Source of the DNA: an uncultured Marvinbryantia sp.
GTDB lineage: Bacteria > Bacillota > Clostridia > Lachnospirales > Lachnospiraceae
Reading direction: 5' to 3'
Assembly: GCA_934373455.1 (NCBI GenBank)
Contig: CAKRON010000028.1
Location: 1 to 25,429 of the forward strand
Length of the DNA stretch: 25,429 nucleotides
The notes beneath the pieces are model-generated. The model had not been told where the DNA came from. It saw only the letters and a list, made by a program, of their open reading frames with translations, and did not search any database. Numbering within the stretch: position 1 is the stretch's first letter; every line of letters starts with the position of its first letter. The position numbers and the translations under genes were made by a program. Positions 8,362 through 16,141 of this stretch are shown one piece after another.

Positions 8362-8950
8362 CCACTGTTGCAGTATTTTCATAACCACTAATAATATTTA
8401 CTAACCCAATCAGTGCCCAGGAACACATCTCCATGATCCATCTGCAGTCATCTGCCAGATTTCTGCGTCGTGTCAGATAAGTACGATGCATCTCTTCAAT
8501 GTAATCAAAAAGCTGCGCCGCTGTGTGAATCTGATTCTGCTTCTTCTGCTGGCTCTCAAAAATCTCTACTGCCTCTTTGGTATGAATTCTGGCACGTAAT
8601 TCATGCTTCATATCACGCTCATAAAGACAGTGATCTTTCAAATTACCATCTAAGGTGGTGTTATGTGGGAAAGTAAAATAATCTGCCAGATAATGCATCA
8701 CTACTCCCAATCTGCAAAACAGAGTACGTTCCTTACAGGCATGTTCTCTTGCCTCCAGCAAAAGTCTTCCGATTCTGCTTTTCAGCTCCAGATAAGACGA
8801 ATCAAACTCATGTGGATCTGTGATCATCTTCGGTGTCAGATCCGGCAAAATAGACCCTAAGTAAAATGCCTTCCAGTGCTTCTGCATATTTACATCATCC
8901 ATCTCCCGCATCAGATATCCTGCCAATGCTATATGTGATTTTTTACGCAT
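8351..8950 (-). CDS. Putative zinc-dependent phospholipase C family protein
   Basis: This 199-residue protein resembles the Zn-dependent phospholipase C / S1-P1 nuclease-like fold. The pattern is an early His (H6), GSILPD (32-37), H47, then GVVMHYLADYFTFPHN (82-97) with H86, D90 and H96 as likely metal ligands, and H107 further on. There is no signal peptide, so it should be cytoplasmic. Proteins of this type are widespread in Lachnospiraceae with unproven substrates. GGAGGAG lies upstream of ATG. It has its own promoter, overlapping the end of the preceding symporter gene. Confidence 0.7.
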   Translation of the reverse strand: MRKKSHIALAGYLMREMDDVNMQKHWKAFYLGSILPDLTPKMITDPHEFDSSYLELKSRIGRLLLEAREHACKERTLFCRLGVVMHYLADYFTFPHNTTLDGNLKDHCLYERDMKHELRARIHTKEAVEIFESQQKKQNQIHTAAQLFDYIEEMHRTYLTRRRNLADDCRWIMEMCSWALIGLVNIISGYENTATVVVI

Positions 8951-9053
8951 ATTCGATTACTCCTCCATATATGCACAGCTTTCCGCCTTCACATCTTTTA
9001 CAGATTTCAGCGTCAGCCTGAACTTTAAGTCACCTTTCTGCTATCCAAAACAC

Positions 9054-9082
9054 AGTGTACAGCTTTTTCTCTTCCTATGCAA
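9054..9082 (-). promoter_or_regulatory. Promoter of the phospholipase-like gene
   Basis: On the minus strand TTGCAT (9077-9082), a 17-nt spacer and TACACT (9054-9059) are present. They sit immediately after the symporter stop codon (9084-9086). The leader to the start at 8950 is about 95 nt. No terminator separates the symporter gene from this promoter. Confidence 0.6.
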
Positions 9083-9083
9083 G

Positions 9084-10616
9084 TCAAAAATTATTAAATT
9101 TCTTTTCGTCATATCCGAGAACCGGATTTTCATAGTCTCCCCTAGCTCTTTTCTTTTCCACATAGGTTCCCCATACATTTGCTTTATCCTGTATGCCGAC
9201 CGTTGCCGGATCAAATAATGGATCCAGACCTGCATTTTTCTGTTTTTCGTAATCCTTTACGATTCTGATTACCTGAGGTGTCAGAAGCAGAATGCTAAAT
9301 GTATTCACCCACAGCATACAGCCCACTCCGATATCTCCCATTGACCAGATGGTATCTCCATCAATCAGAATCCCAAACAGGCAGAAAATCAAAAACAGTA
9401 TGCGGACAATCGTTACTACCACTTTATTTTCTCCCCACAGGTATTTGCAGGTCGATTCTAACTGATAAGAATAAGACAACATCGTGGTAAAAATAAAGAT
9501 AAACAGCATAATTGCCAGGAACATTGCTCCTGCTTTTCCAATGGATACTCTTAAAGCTTCCTGCATAAAAGAAATACCATACTGGATACCAGGTACTTTT
9601 TCTACCAGCAGAACTGCTCCTGATCCGTCAGCAGCTACATTGTATGTACCTGCAAGTAAAATGCAGAACCCGGTACAACTGCATACCAGCAGCGTATCAA
9701 TATAAACGGATAATCCCTGTACCAGACCCTGTTTTACCGGATGGGAAGTATCTGTAGTTGCAGAAATCAGCGGGCTCATTCCGTTTCCTGCATCATTTGA
9801 GAAAAATCCTCTCTTAATTCCCCATGCTACTGCTGATCCGACGATTCCGCCAAACACCGCATCTTTTCCAAACGCACTGGCAAAGATAGATCCAAATACA
9901 GATGGAATCTTATTGTAATTCAGTACAAAAATCACAATCGTAATAAAGAAATAGACACCACACATGATCGGTGCCAGAAATTCTGCTACCTGACCGATAC
10001 GCTTAATTCCTCCCATAGTTACCACTCCAACAATGATAACCATGGCAATTCCTACCGCTATGAATGGGATGCCAAAAGCTCCTTTGATGGCTGTCGCGGC
10101 TGTCTGAGTCTGCATCGCCGGAAGAAGAAATCCCGGTCCGATAAATACCGCAATACAAAACAATACTGCCAGCACTTTTCCAAACTTTTTGTTTTTGAAT
10201 CCATTTGACATATAAAAAGCCGGGCCACCGGTAAGTTCACCTAAGTTTCTTGTTTTATATGCCTGCCCGAGAATACATTCTACAATACCGGTGGATGCGC
10301 CTAAGATAGCCGTGACCCACATCCAGAACAAGGCTCCCGGTCCTCCCATAAATACCGCTGTAGCGGTACCTGCAATATTACCGGTACCGACACGTCCTCC
10401 GACGGTTGTTGCAAATGCCTGAAATGCAGACAAACCTGTATCTTTCTTGTTGTCACCCTTTTCTACCAGACATTTTACCATGTCTTTACATCTACGTACC
10501 TGAATACCTCTCAGACGAACTGTAAACCAGATCGCTGCACACATCAGGAACACACACATCACCGGATGCCAGATGATGTCATTCACCATGTTCATAACTG
10601 CTACAAATACTTCCAT
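9084..10616 (-). CDS. AGCS-family sodium:amino-acid symporter (paralogue 1)
   Basis: This 510-residue multi-pass carrier belongs to the alanine/glycine:cation symporter family (AgcS/AlsT), which imports small amino acids with Na+. The family motif RVGTGNIAGT is at 75-84 in the segment after the first membrane helix. A second family motif, near the middle, reads RGFFSNDAGNGMSP rather than the usual SNEAGxGSAP, so its specificity may differ from classical alanine carriers. It has about 11 hydrophobic segments and a polar C-terminal tail of about 50 residues. It is 18 nt downstream of a second AGCS gene, with AAGGAAAG before the start, so the pair is co-transcribed. Confidence 0.93.
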   Translation of the reverse strand: MEVFVAVMNMVNDIIWHPVMCVFLMCAAIWFTVRLRGIQVRRCKDMVKCLVEKGDNKKDTGLSAFQAFATTVGGRVGTGNIAGTATAVFMGGPGALFWMWVTAILGASTGIVECILGQAYKTRNLGELTGGPAFYMSNGFKNKKFGKVLAVLFCIAVFIGPGFLLPAMQTQTAATAIKGAFGIPFIAVGIAMVIIVGVVTMGGIKRIGQVAEFLAPIMCGVYFFITIVIFVLNYNKIPSVFGSIFASAFGKDAVFGGIVGSAVAWGIKRGFFSNDAGNGMSPLISATTDTSHPVKQGLVQGLSVYIDTLLVCSCTGFCILLAGTYNVAADGSGAVLLVEKVPGIQYGISFMQEALRVSIGKAGAMFLAIMLFIFIFTTMLSYSYQLESTCKYLWGENKVVVTIVRILFLIFCLFGILIDGDTIWSMGDIGVGCMLWVNTFSILLLTPQVIRIVKDYEKQKNAGLDPLFDPATVGIQDKANVWGTYVEKKRARGDYENPVLGYDEKKFNNF

Positions 10617-10634
10617 ACTCTTTCCTTTCGTTTT

Positions 10635-12038
10635 TTAATTCCAGTAATCTGTTTTTTGTTTTAAATCAATATTCTTTCTGTAGAATACCGGATTCTTCTT
10701 TTCTCTTACCTGCGTCTCATAATCTTTTAACGCCTTTAATACAGTGTTGGATAAAATCAGGATCACCGGAATATTAATCAGTGCCATCACACCCATGAGT
10801 ACATCGGAAATATGCCACAACAATGTCATCTCCATTCCTGCTCCTAAAAATACCGCTAATGCAGATACAATCCGAAATCCTGCCATGAATTTCTTTCCAG
10901 GCTGCTTCTTGTGGATATATGTCAGCAAATTGTCACAATAGAAACAATTTCCAAGCAGTGTCGTAAAGGCAAATAAAACCATGGCAATCATAATGAAATA
11001 CGGACCAAAAGACCCCATAGTTTTATGAAGAGCTGCCTGCACCCACGGTGCACCCTGTAATTCTTTTGCAGGCGCCACACCAGATACCAGACACATCATC
11101 GCCGTTGCGGTACACAATAACAAGGTATCAATGAAAACCGATAACATCTGCACCAGTCCCTGCTTCACCGGATGACTGACTACCGCAGATGCCGCCGCAT
11201 TCGGTGCAGAACCGATACCTGCTTCATTAGAATACAGCCCTCTGCGGATGCCCTGCATCATAGCCGATCCGGCAAATCCGGCAAAAATTGCCTTAAAGTT
11301 AAATGCTTCTTCAAAAATCTGAGCAAGAACTGCCGGAAGCTGGCCGATGTTCAGTATTACGATCAACAGAGACACCAGAATGTACACGACTCCCATAAAT
11401 GGAACCAGTGTAGAGGTTACTTTCACAATTCTGTGACCACCACCAAGCAGACACCATCCTGTTACCAACGCTAAAACACCGCCAATGATCCATGGAGTTA
11501 CTTCTGCATTATAAAAAGACATTCCTGCAAAGGTAGACTGCAGATTGTAAGAAGCCAGCATATTAAATCCGAAAGCATAAGTCAGAATCATGGCAATGCA
11601 AAAGGCTACTGCCAATCCCCGGTTGTGCAGAGCTGCTTCTATATAATAAGCCGGTCCTCCATAGCATTCCCCATCTTCGCCTTTTTTCTTATAGATCTGT
11701 GCCAATGTACTCTCTGCAAGAGCGGATGCACTGCCGATAATCGCAATCACCCACATCCAAAATACCGAACCCACACCGCCTATACAAATAGCGGAGGACA
11801 CACCTACAATGTTTCCTGTGCCGACTCTGGACGCCGTGGACACCATCAGGGCCTGAAAGGATGATACACTCTCCGCTCCTTCCGGTGTCTCCATTACCGC
11901 ACTGCAGGCATTTTTTAATAATCGGACCTGCGGGAACCTGGCTCGAATCGTAAAATAAATACCGGAACCAATTAATATCACAATCAGCAATTTGCTGTAA
12001 AGAAATGTGTTGATTGCGTCAATGACTGTTTCGAACAT
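10635..12038 (-). CDS. AGCS-family sodium:amino-acid symporter (paralogue 2)
   Basis: This 467-residue carrier is the first gene of the two-gene AGCS operon. The family motif RVGTGNIVGV is at 71-80, and the canonical RGLYSNEAGIGSAPNAAA stretch is present, so this one looks like a standard alanine/glycine:Na+ symporter. It has about 11 membrane segments. The start has AAGGAG 6 nt upstream. The two paralogues are clearly diverged, so this is not a recent duplication. A promoter and an inverted repeat near the transcript start lie upstream. Confidence 0.94.
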   Translation of the reverse strand: MFETVIDAINTFLYSKLLIVILIGSGIYFTIRARFPQVRLLKNACSAVMETPEGAESVSSFQALMVSTASRVGTGNIVGVSSAICIGGVGSVFWMWVIAIIGSASALAESTLAQIYKKKGEDGECYGGPAYYIEAALHNRGLAVAFCIAMILTYAFGFNMLASYNLQSTFAGMSFYNAEVTPWIIGGVLALVTGWCLLGGGHRIVKVTSTLVPFMGVVYILVSLLIVILNIGQLPAVLAQIFEEAFNFKAIFAGFAGSAMMQGIRRGLYSNEAGIGSAPNAAASAVVSHPVKQGLVQMLSVFIDTLLLCTATAMMCLVSGVAPAKELQGAPWVQAALHKTMGSFGPYFIMIAMVLFAFTTLLGNCFYCDNLLTYIHKKQPGKKFMAGFRIVSALAVFLGAGMEMTLLWHISDVLMGVMALINIPVILILSNTVLKALKDYETQVREKKNPVFYRKNIDLKQKTDYWN

Positions 12039-12079
12039 AAATTCTCCTTTTCACACATAGTTTACAATGGGTATCTGTT

Positions 12080-12106
12080 CATATTTTGCTAAAGCACGCA
12101 AATATG
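12080..12106. promoter_or_regulatory. Inverted repeat at the AGCS operon transcript start (operator candidate)
   Basis: Arms CATATTTTGC (12080-12089) and GCAAATATG (12098-12106) match over 9 bp with one extra T. They span about +1 to +25 relative to the predicted start. No U-run follows, so it is not a terminator. A repressor operator or leader hairpin are the two readings. Confidence 0.4.
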
Positions 12107-12110
12107 TAAC

Positions 12111-12139
12111 ATCATACCTTATTTCTGTGTTTTTGAAAA
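12111..12139 (-). promoter_or_regulatory. Promoter of the AGCS operon
   Basis: On the minus strand TTTTCA (12134-12139), a 17-nt spacer and TATGAT (12111-12116) are present. The predicted start is near 12104, within the inverted repeat. Confidence 0.5.
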
Positions 12140-12163
12140 GAGGTTAATTTTTCATGCACTGAT

Positions 12164-13204
12164 TTATGGTTCGATTCCCAGCCCTTTTCCGACCAGTTCA
12201 AACTCATCCAGGTAAATGCAATTCTTGATCGTATTTTCCTGTATTCCCTTTTTACATTTTGCATAATCCATCCAGATTACCTCGGATACTTCCTCTTCCT
12301 GGAGGGTAAGTTTTGTAATATCAATTGCTTCTATATATAGATAAATTTTGCTCAGCTGATTGTCTCGGAATGGTCTTCCGTAAAATTCTCCTTCGAACTT
12401 CTTTCGGCGGAATCCCAGCTCCTTTAATTTTTCCGGATCCAGTGTCAGTCCCAGTTCTTCTTTTGCTTCCCGCATGGCACTTGAGAGAAACACATCCCCG
12501 GCACTGATATGACCTGCTGACGAAATATCCAGACAGTCTGGATTCGAATCCTTGTGATGACTGCGCCTCTGCAATAAAATATCATAGCCACTTTCCGCAT
12601 TCGGTCTGGCAATCCAGATATGTACCGTTGCATGAAGGGAGCCATCCAGATGGGCTACGCCCCGTTCCCGAACGACACCTGACTTTGTCCCATCCTCATT
12701 CAGAATATCAAACAGTTCCAATTTCTTTCCATCCAGCACAGCCTGTTGCAGAATTCCTTCCATATTATAGACCAGTTTCAGAGAGAAAAAAGTTCTCTCC
12801 TCTGTTAGCAGCCGAAAGAAAATCCTGTCACCTTCCCAGAAATTCAGTCTCCAGATATCTTCTTTCTTCACCCATTCCAGATCCCCTTCCGTGCAGATCA
12901 CCGGTTCTCCATCCCATCGGTCTGCCGTATACAAATGCATATACTCCACCGTATCTTCTCCGTACACAAAGGTCACAATTCCTCTAAAGTGCCATGACTG
13001 TAAGCTATAACCTGTCTCCTCTTTTACTTCACGAAGCAGGCACTCCTCCGGGCTTTCACCATATTCAAACTTACCGCCTACACCAATCCATTTATCCTTA
13101 TTGTCATCCTGTTCCTTCTTGGTACGATGCAGCATCAGGTACTGATCTTCTTTTTCCAGATAGCAAAGTGTGGTTAATTTTATCATGTTCTTTTCAATAC
13201 CCAT
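12164..13204 (-). CDS. Double-Nudix hydrolase
   Basis: Two Nudix domains sit in one 346-residue protein. The first (about 7-155) resembles MutT-type 8-oxo-dGTP diphosphatases, with a perfect Nudix box from G44 to Y66 (E50, R58, E59, E62, E63). The second (about 185-340) resembles the IPP-isomerase/YfcD-like Nudix group, with a box from G231 to L253 in which the first Glu is Asp (D237) while R245, E246, E249 and E250 are kept. These enzymes hydrolyse X-linked nucleoside diphosphates; the substrates here are unknown. The start is 7 nt after the PAP2 stop with the AAAGG very close to the ATG, so translation is probably coupled. Met7 is an alternative start, since MIKLTTLCY resembles the usual N-terminus of domain 1. 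Confidence 0.87.
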   Translation of the reverse strand: MGIEKNMIKLTTLCYLEKEDQYLMLHRTKKEQDDNKDKWIGVGGKFEYGESPEECLLREVKEETGYSLQSWHFRGIVTFVYGEDTVEYMHLYTADRWDGEPVICTEGDLEWVKKEDIWRLNFWEGDRIFFRLLTEERTFFSLKLVYNMEGILQQAVLDGKKLELFDILNEDGTKSGVVRERGVAHLDGSLHATVHIWIARPNAESGYDILLQRRSHHKDSNPDCLDISSAGHISAGDVFLSSAMREAKEELGLTLDPEKLKELGFRRKKFEGEFYGRPFRDNQLSKIYLYIEAIDITKLTLQEEEVSEVIWMDYAKCKKGIQENTIKNCIYLDEFELVGKGLGIEP

Positions 13205-13211
13205 ATCCTTT

Positions 13212-13736
13212 CTATTTACGCTTTTTTGATTCTTCTGCTTTTTTCACCAGCCAGTATCCCAGAGCACCAGATATCACACCTATTATCACACCACCCAACA
13301 CATCGGTCGGATAATGTACATACAGATACAGTCTGGAAAAGGCAATCAGTACTGCCAGTACCAGCGCCGGTATCCACAGCTTTTTTTCTCCTGCCAGATA
13401 CAGCGCCATCACAGAGGTAAACGATGCTGCTGTATGACCGGATGGAAAGGAATAATCCAACGGACGCTTTACTAACAGTTCAATATCTGTTATCACATCA
13501 AATGGACGAATTCTTTGTATTGTAGGTTTTAAAATCACATTGCAGATCAGTAAATCTACCAGCAAAGCCGCCAGCAATACCATACCGGATTTTCTGGTCT
13601 TTGGCATAAGCAACAATACGATACATAATAAAATCCATATCATCCCTGCATCTCCCAATCTTGTGATACCACACATAAGTGTATCTATGATGGGTGTATG
13701 AATCTTTTGCAGGGCATCTAAGATCTGAAACTCCAT
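13212..13736 (-). CDS. PAP2-family membrane phosphatase (undecaprenyl-diphosphatase-like)
   Basis: This 174-residue integral membrane phosphatase carries all three PAP2 motifs: K70-x6-R77-P78, PSGH at 98-101, and S134-R135-x5-H141-x3-D145. About five membrane segments place the active site on the outer face. Proteins of this length include BcrC-type undecaprenyl pyrophosphatases, which recycle the cell-wall lipid carrier; other lipid phosphates are possible. AAAGGAG lies before the start, and the gene follows the MATE gene by 13 nt. Confidence 0.88.
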   Translation of the reverse strand: MEFQILDALQKIHTPIIDTLMCGITRLGDAGMIWILLCIVLLLMPKTRKSGMVLLAALLVDLLICNVILKPTIQRIRPFDVITDIELLVKRPLDYSFPSGHTAASFTSVMALYLAGEKKLWIPALVLAVLIAFSRLYLYVHYPTDVLGGVIIGVISGALGYWLVKKAEESKKRK

Positions 13737-13749
13737 AACATTCTCTCCT

Positions 13750-15072
13750 TTATTTTTTTCGGTAAATTCGAATCATCAAAGGTGTTTCTACTAAAAGCAT
13801 AGCAATCCATCCCGCCAGATAGGAATATGGTAATGCCTCTATACCAAAATTCCATAATAAAATCATCGGTGCTGCCGCAATCACGCGCACGCCCATGTTC
13901 GTAAAACTGCTGAGCAGTGTCACCTTCAAGTCTCCGATTCCGCGGAAAAATCCCTGAATCGCATTCGTAATAGCCGGCAGTATATACATCACAGCGATCA
14001 AATGCAGATACACAACACCATGTCCAATCACTTCTTCATCTTTTACAAACAGCGCCATCAATGGTCTGGCAAATCCCAGACAAATGAGCATAACTGCTGC
14101 TCCATACACGATTTCCAGTATCATTCCACAACGGAATCCCTCCTTCATACGGTCATTTTTTCCGGCTCCTTTATTCTGCGCCATCAATGCCGTCATAGCA
14201 TGTGCGATATTCTGCTCCGGTGTAATGGCAAAATCATCAATACGGTTCACTACTGCAAACGCAGCCGCGACTGATACTCCCATGGTATTCACTAATGCCT
14301 GTATAGCGATTTTTCCCATTTGCACTGTAGCCTGCTGCATGGCAGATGCCCATCCATAAGCAACCGTTTTCTTTAACAGACTGACATCAAATACCAGCCA
14401 CTTTTTTCCCAGTCGGAGAATTGGTACTTTTTTCTGTATGTAAATAATGCAGAACAGACAGCAGAGTGCTTCACTTAATACGGTAGAAACTGCGCATCCG
14501 TTACTTCCGGCTTTTAATACAATGACAAAGAACAGGTCACCGAAAATATTCAGTACTGCACTGATAATCAGAAAATACAACGGTGATGCACTGTCGCCCA
14601 GTGCCCTTAAGGTACTGGAAAAGAAATTGTACAGGAAGGTAAATATCAGTCCTAGGAAAATGATCCGCAGATACTGTCTTGTCATCTCCATAATAGACGG
14701 ATCTACCTGAAGCAGCAGCAAAATCGGCACTGCAAATATTACACAAACCAGCGTCAAAAAGAATGAAAAAATCACGCCTGACAACATGGTTGTACTAATC
14801 TGTCTGTGCAAAGTTTCGTAATCTTTCGCTCCATACTGGATTCCCATCAGAATACTGGCTCCCATACACAATCCATTCAAAAACAATATCATCAACGTAC
14901 TGATCGGATTACAGATTCCTACTGCTGCCAGTGCCTCTTTTCCCACAAAGTGTCCTACGATAATGCTGTCCACTGCATTATAAGTCAGCTGGAACAGGTT
15001 TCCCAGTACAAGCGGCACTGTAAAATTAACAAGAATCGGCATGATTTTTCCGGTAGTAAGATCTTTCGTCAT
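13750..15072 (-). CDS. MATE-family efflux transporter
   Basis: This 440-residue multidrug/toxin extrusion protein has about 12 membrane segments in two related halves. The N-terminus (MTKDLTTGKIMPILVNFTVP, then LVLGNLFQLTYNAVDSIIVG) is characteristic of clostridial MATE carriers. The family uses Na+ or H+ gradients to export cationic compounds; the substrate here is unknown. It is the first gene of a MATE-PAP2-Nudix operon, with GAGGTGA upstream of ATG and its own promoter. Confidence 0.93.
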   Translation of the reverse strand: MTKDLTTGKIMPILVNFTVPLVLGNLFQLTYNAVDSIIVGHFVGKEALAAVGICNPISTLMILFLNGLCMGASILMGIQYGAKDYETLHRQISTTMLSGVIFSFFLTLVCVIFAVPILLLLQVDPSIMEMTRQYLRIIFLGLIFTFLYNFFSSTLRALGDSASPLYFLIISAVLNIFGDLFFVIVLKAGSNGCAVSTVLSEALCCLFCIIYIQKKVPILRLGKKWLVFDVSLLKKTVAYGWASAMQQATVQMGKIAIQALVNTMGVSVAAAFAVVNRIDDFAITPEQNIAHAMTALMAQNKGAGKNDRMKEGFRCGMILEIVYGAAVMLICLGFARPLMALFVKDEEVIGHGVVYLHLIAVMYILPAITNAIQGFFRGIGDLKVTLLSSFTNMGVRVIAAAPMILLWNFGIEALPYSYLAGWIAMLLVETPLMIRIYRKK

Positions 15073-15108
15073 ATCATACTCACCTCAAACTAATAATTCT
15101 AACTTCTT

Positions 15109-15136
15109 ATTCTACTACAAAATCATACTGATGCAA
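15109..15136 (-). promoter_or_regulatory. Promoter of the MATE-PAP2-Nudix operon
   Basis: On the minus strand TTGCAT (15131-15136), a 16-nt spacer and TAGAAT (15109-15114) are present. The promoter lies downstream of the terminator at 15175-15227, the usual arrangement, unlike the two ABC operons. Confidence 0.6.
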
Positions 15137-15173
15137 GAATTTTCTAAAGACAAATCCTCGTTGCTCGTGTAAA

Positions 15174-15228
15174 TAAAAAACCTGTGATGTAACATTTCAA
15201 AACTGAAACGTCATCTCACAGGTTTTTA
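15174..15228. terminator. Bidirectional intrinsic terminator
   Basis: A long hairpin whose outer arms AAAAACCTGTGA / TCACAGGTTTTT match perfectly has an inner TTTCA-AAAC-TGAAA stem. It has T-runs on both strands. It ends the DUF134/NifX-like gene (stop at 15248) on the minus strand. Confidence 0.88.
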
Positions 15229-15247
15229 TTATATTCTTTATATTCTT

Positions 15248-16006
15248 TTAGTGATTTCCACATCCATGCTCGCCACAAGTATGCTCATGACCTTCGCCGT
15301 GATGGTTACATACTGTATTCGGATCATAAGATAAATTTCCTTCAATCAGTGCTCTCACTGCATCGTCTGCATTTCCGCTTACTCCAGGATACAATTCAAT
15401 TCCCATCTGTGCCAGTGCTGTTCTTGCACCGCCTCCGATACCACCGCAAATCAATACGTTAACAGAATAATTTTTCAAAAATCCTGCTAATGCACCATGA
15501 CCCTGACCGTTTGTATCATATACTTCTGATTTCAGAATCTTGCCATCTTCTACTTCATAAATTTTAAAAAATTCACTGTGTCCAAAATGCTGAAAAACCT
15601 CTCCATTTTCATAAGTTACTGCAATTACCATTTTCTGCTTCCTCCATTCTTCGTTCATTCTTCCAAGGCAGCGATTCCCGGCTGTCATTCTGCGTCTGCA
15701 GCATTCCAGATTTCCCTGGCAGAACTCATAATTACCACCATCTATCCGGAGCTGCTTTCCTGTCACCAGACACTCCGCCAGCTTCTTTCTGGCCCTGGAA
15801 TAAATTAATGTGACACTGGTTCGATCCATATTAATCTGTTCCGCACATTCTTCCTGCGACATTCCTTCAAAATCAATCAGTCTGATACATTCATATTCAT
15901 CCAGACTCATAATAATCTCTTCACATGGCGCCTCACTTGATTTTGCTGCAAAACAGAGATATTTTGGCTTTCCGCATATTCTTCTTTTTTTTGATGGTCT
16001 TGCCAC
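15248..16006 (-). CDS. DUF134 / NifX-NafY-like fusion protein
   Basis: This 252-residue protein has an N-terminal DUF134-type half (about 1-105; VARPSKKRRI start, then a sigma-70-like helix-turn-helix around MSQEECAEQINMDRTSV). Its C-terminal half is of the dinitrogenase iron-molybdenum cofactor family (from about residue 126: VIAVTYENGEVFQHFGHSEF ... ICGGIGGGA). The end is rich in His and Cys (CNHHGEGHEHTCGEHGCGNH). I choose the GTG at 16006 because GGGGAG lies 6-7 nt upstream and family members begin MARPSKKR; an ATG at 16057 has no such site. Family members often accompany metal-cluster proteins. A metal-responsive regulator or Fe-S carrier is an inference. It is monocistronic. Confidence 0.85.
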   Translation of the reverse strand: MARPSKKRRICGKPKYLCFAAKSSEAPCEEIIMSLDEYECIRLIDFEGMSQEECAEQINMDRTSVTLIYSRARKKLAECLVTGKQLRIDGGNYEFCQGNLECCRRRMTAGNRCLGRMNEEWRKQKMVIAVTYENGEVFQHFGHSEFFKIYEVEDGKILKSEVYDTNGQGHGALAGFLKNYSVNVLICGGIGGGARTALAQMGIELYPGVSGNADDAVRALIEGNLSYDPNTVCNHHGEGHEHTCGEHGCGNH

Positions 16007-16045
16007 TTGAATCTCCCCTTTTTGTTTTTCACATATGTTAATAAT

Positions 16046-16073
16046 AGTATAGCACACTTTTCTCGCTTTTCAA
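16046..16073 (-). promoter_or_regulatory. Promoter of the DUF134/NifX-like gene
   Basis: On the minus strand TTGAAA (16068-16073), a 16-nt spacer and an extended -10 TGCTATACT (core 16046-16051) are present. The leader to the GTG start is about 33 nt. Confidence 0.72.
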
Positions 16074-16105
16074 GTAAAAAAGATACTCTTTCTATAAATT
16101 ATGTA

Positions 16106-16133
16106 AATATCCCCGCCGAAAGGCGGGGATATT
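16106..16133 (-). terminator. Strong hairpin terminator after the propeller-like gene
   Basis: A perfect 12-bp stem (16106-16117 with 16122-16133; GC-rich core CCCCGCC/GGCGGGG) is closed by a four-base loop, 8 nt after the stop codon. The following minus-strand bases (ACATAATTTATAG) are only moderately U-rich. Confidence 0.8.
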
Positions 16134-16141
16134 GTCTGAAA

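Noticed and set aside
12628..13314. Plus-strand open frames of 106-119 residues opposite the Nudix and PAP2 genes
   Set aside because: They have no ribosome binding sites, are Pro/His/Ser-rich with no domain character, and run antisense to genes with intact catalytic motifs.
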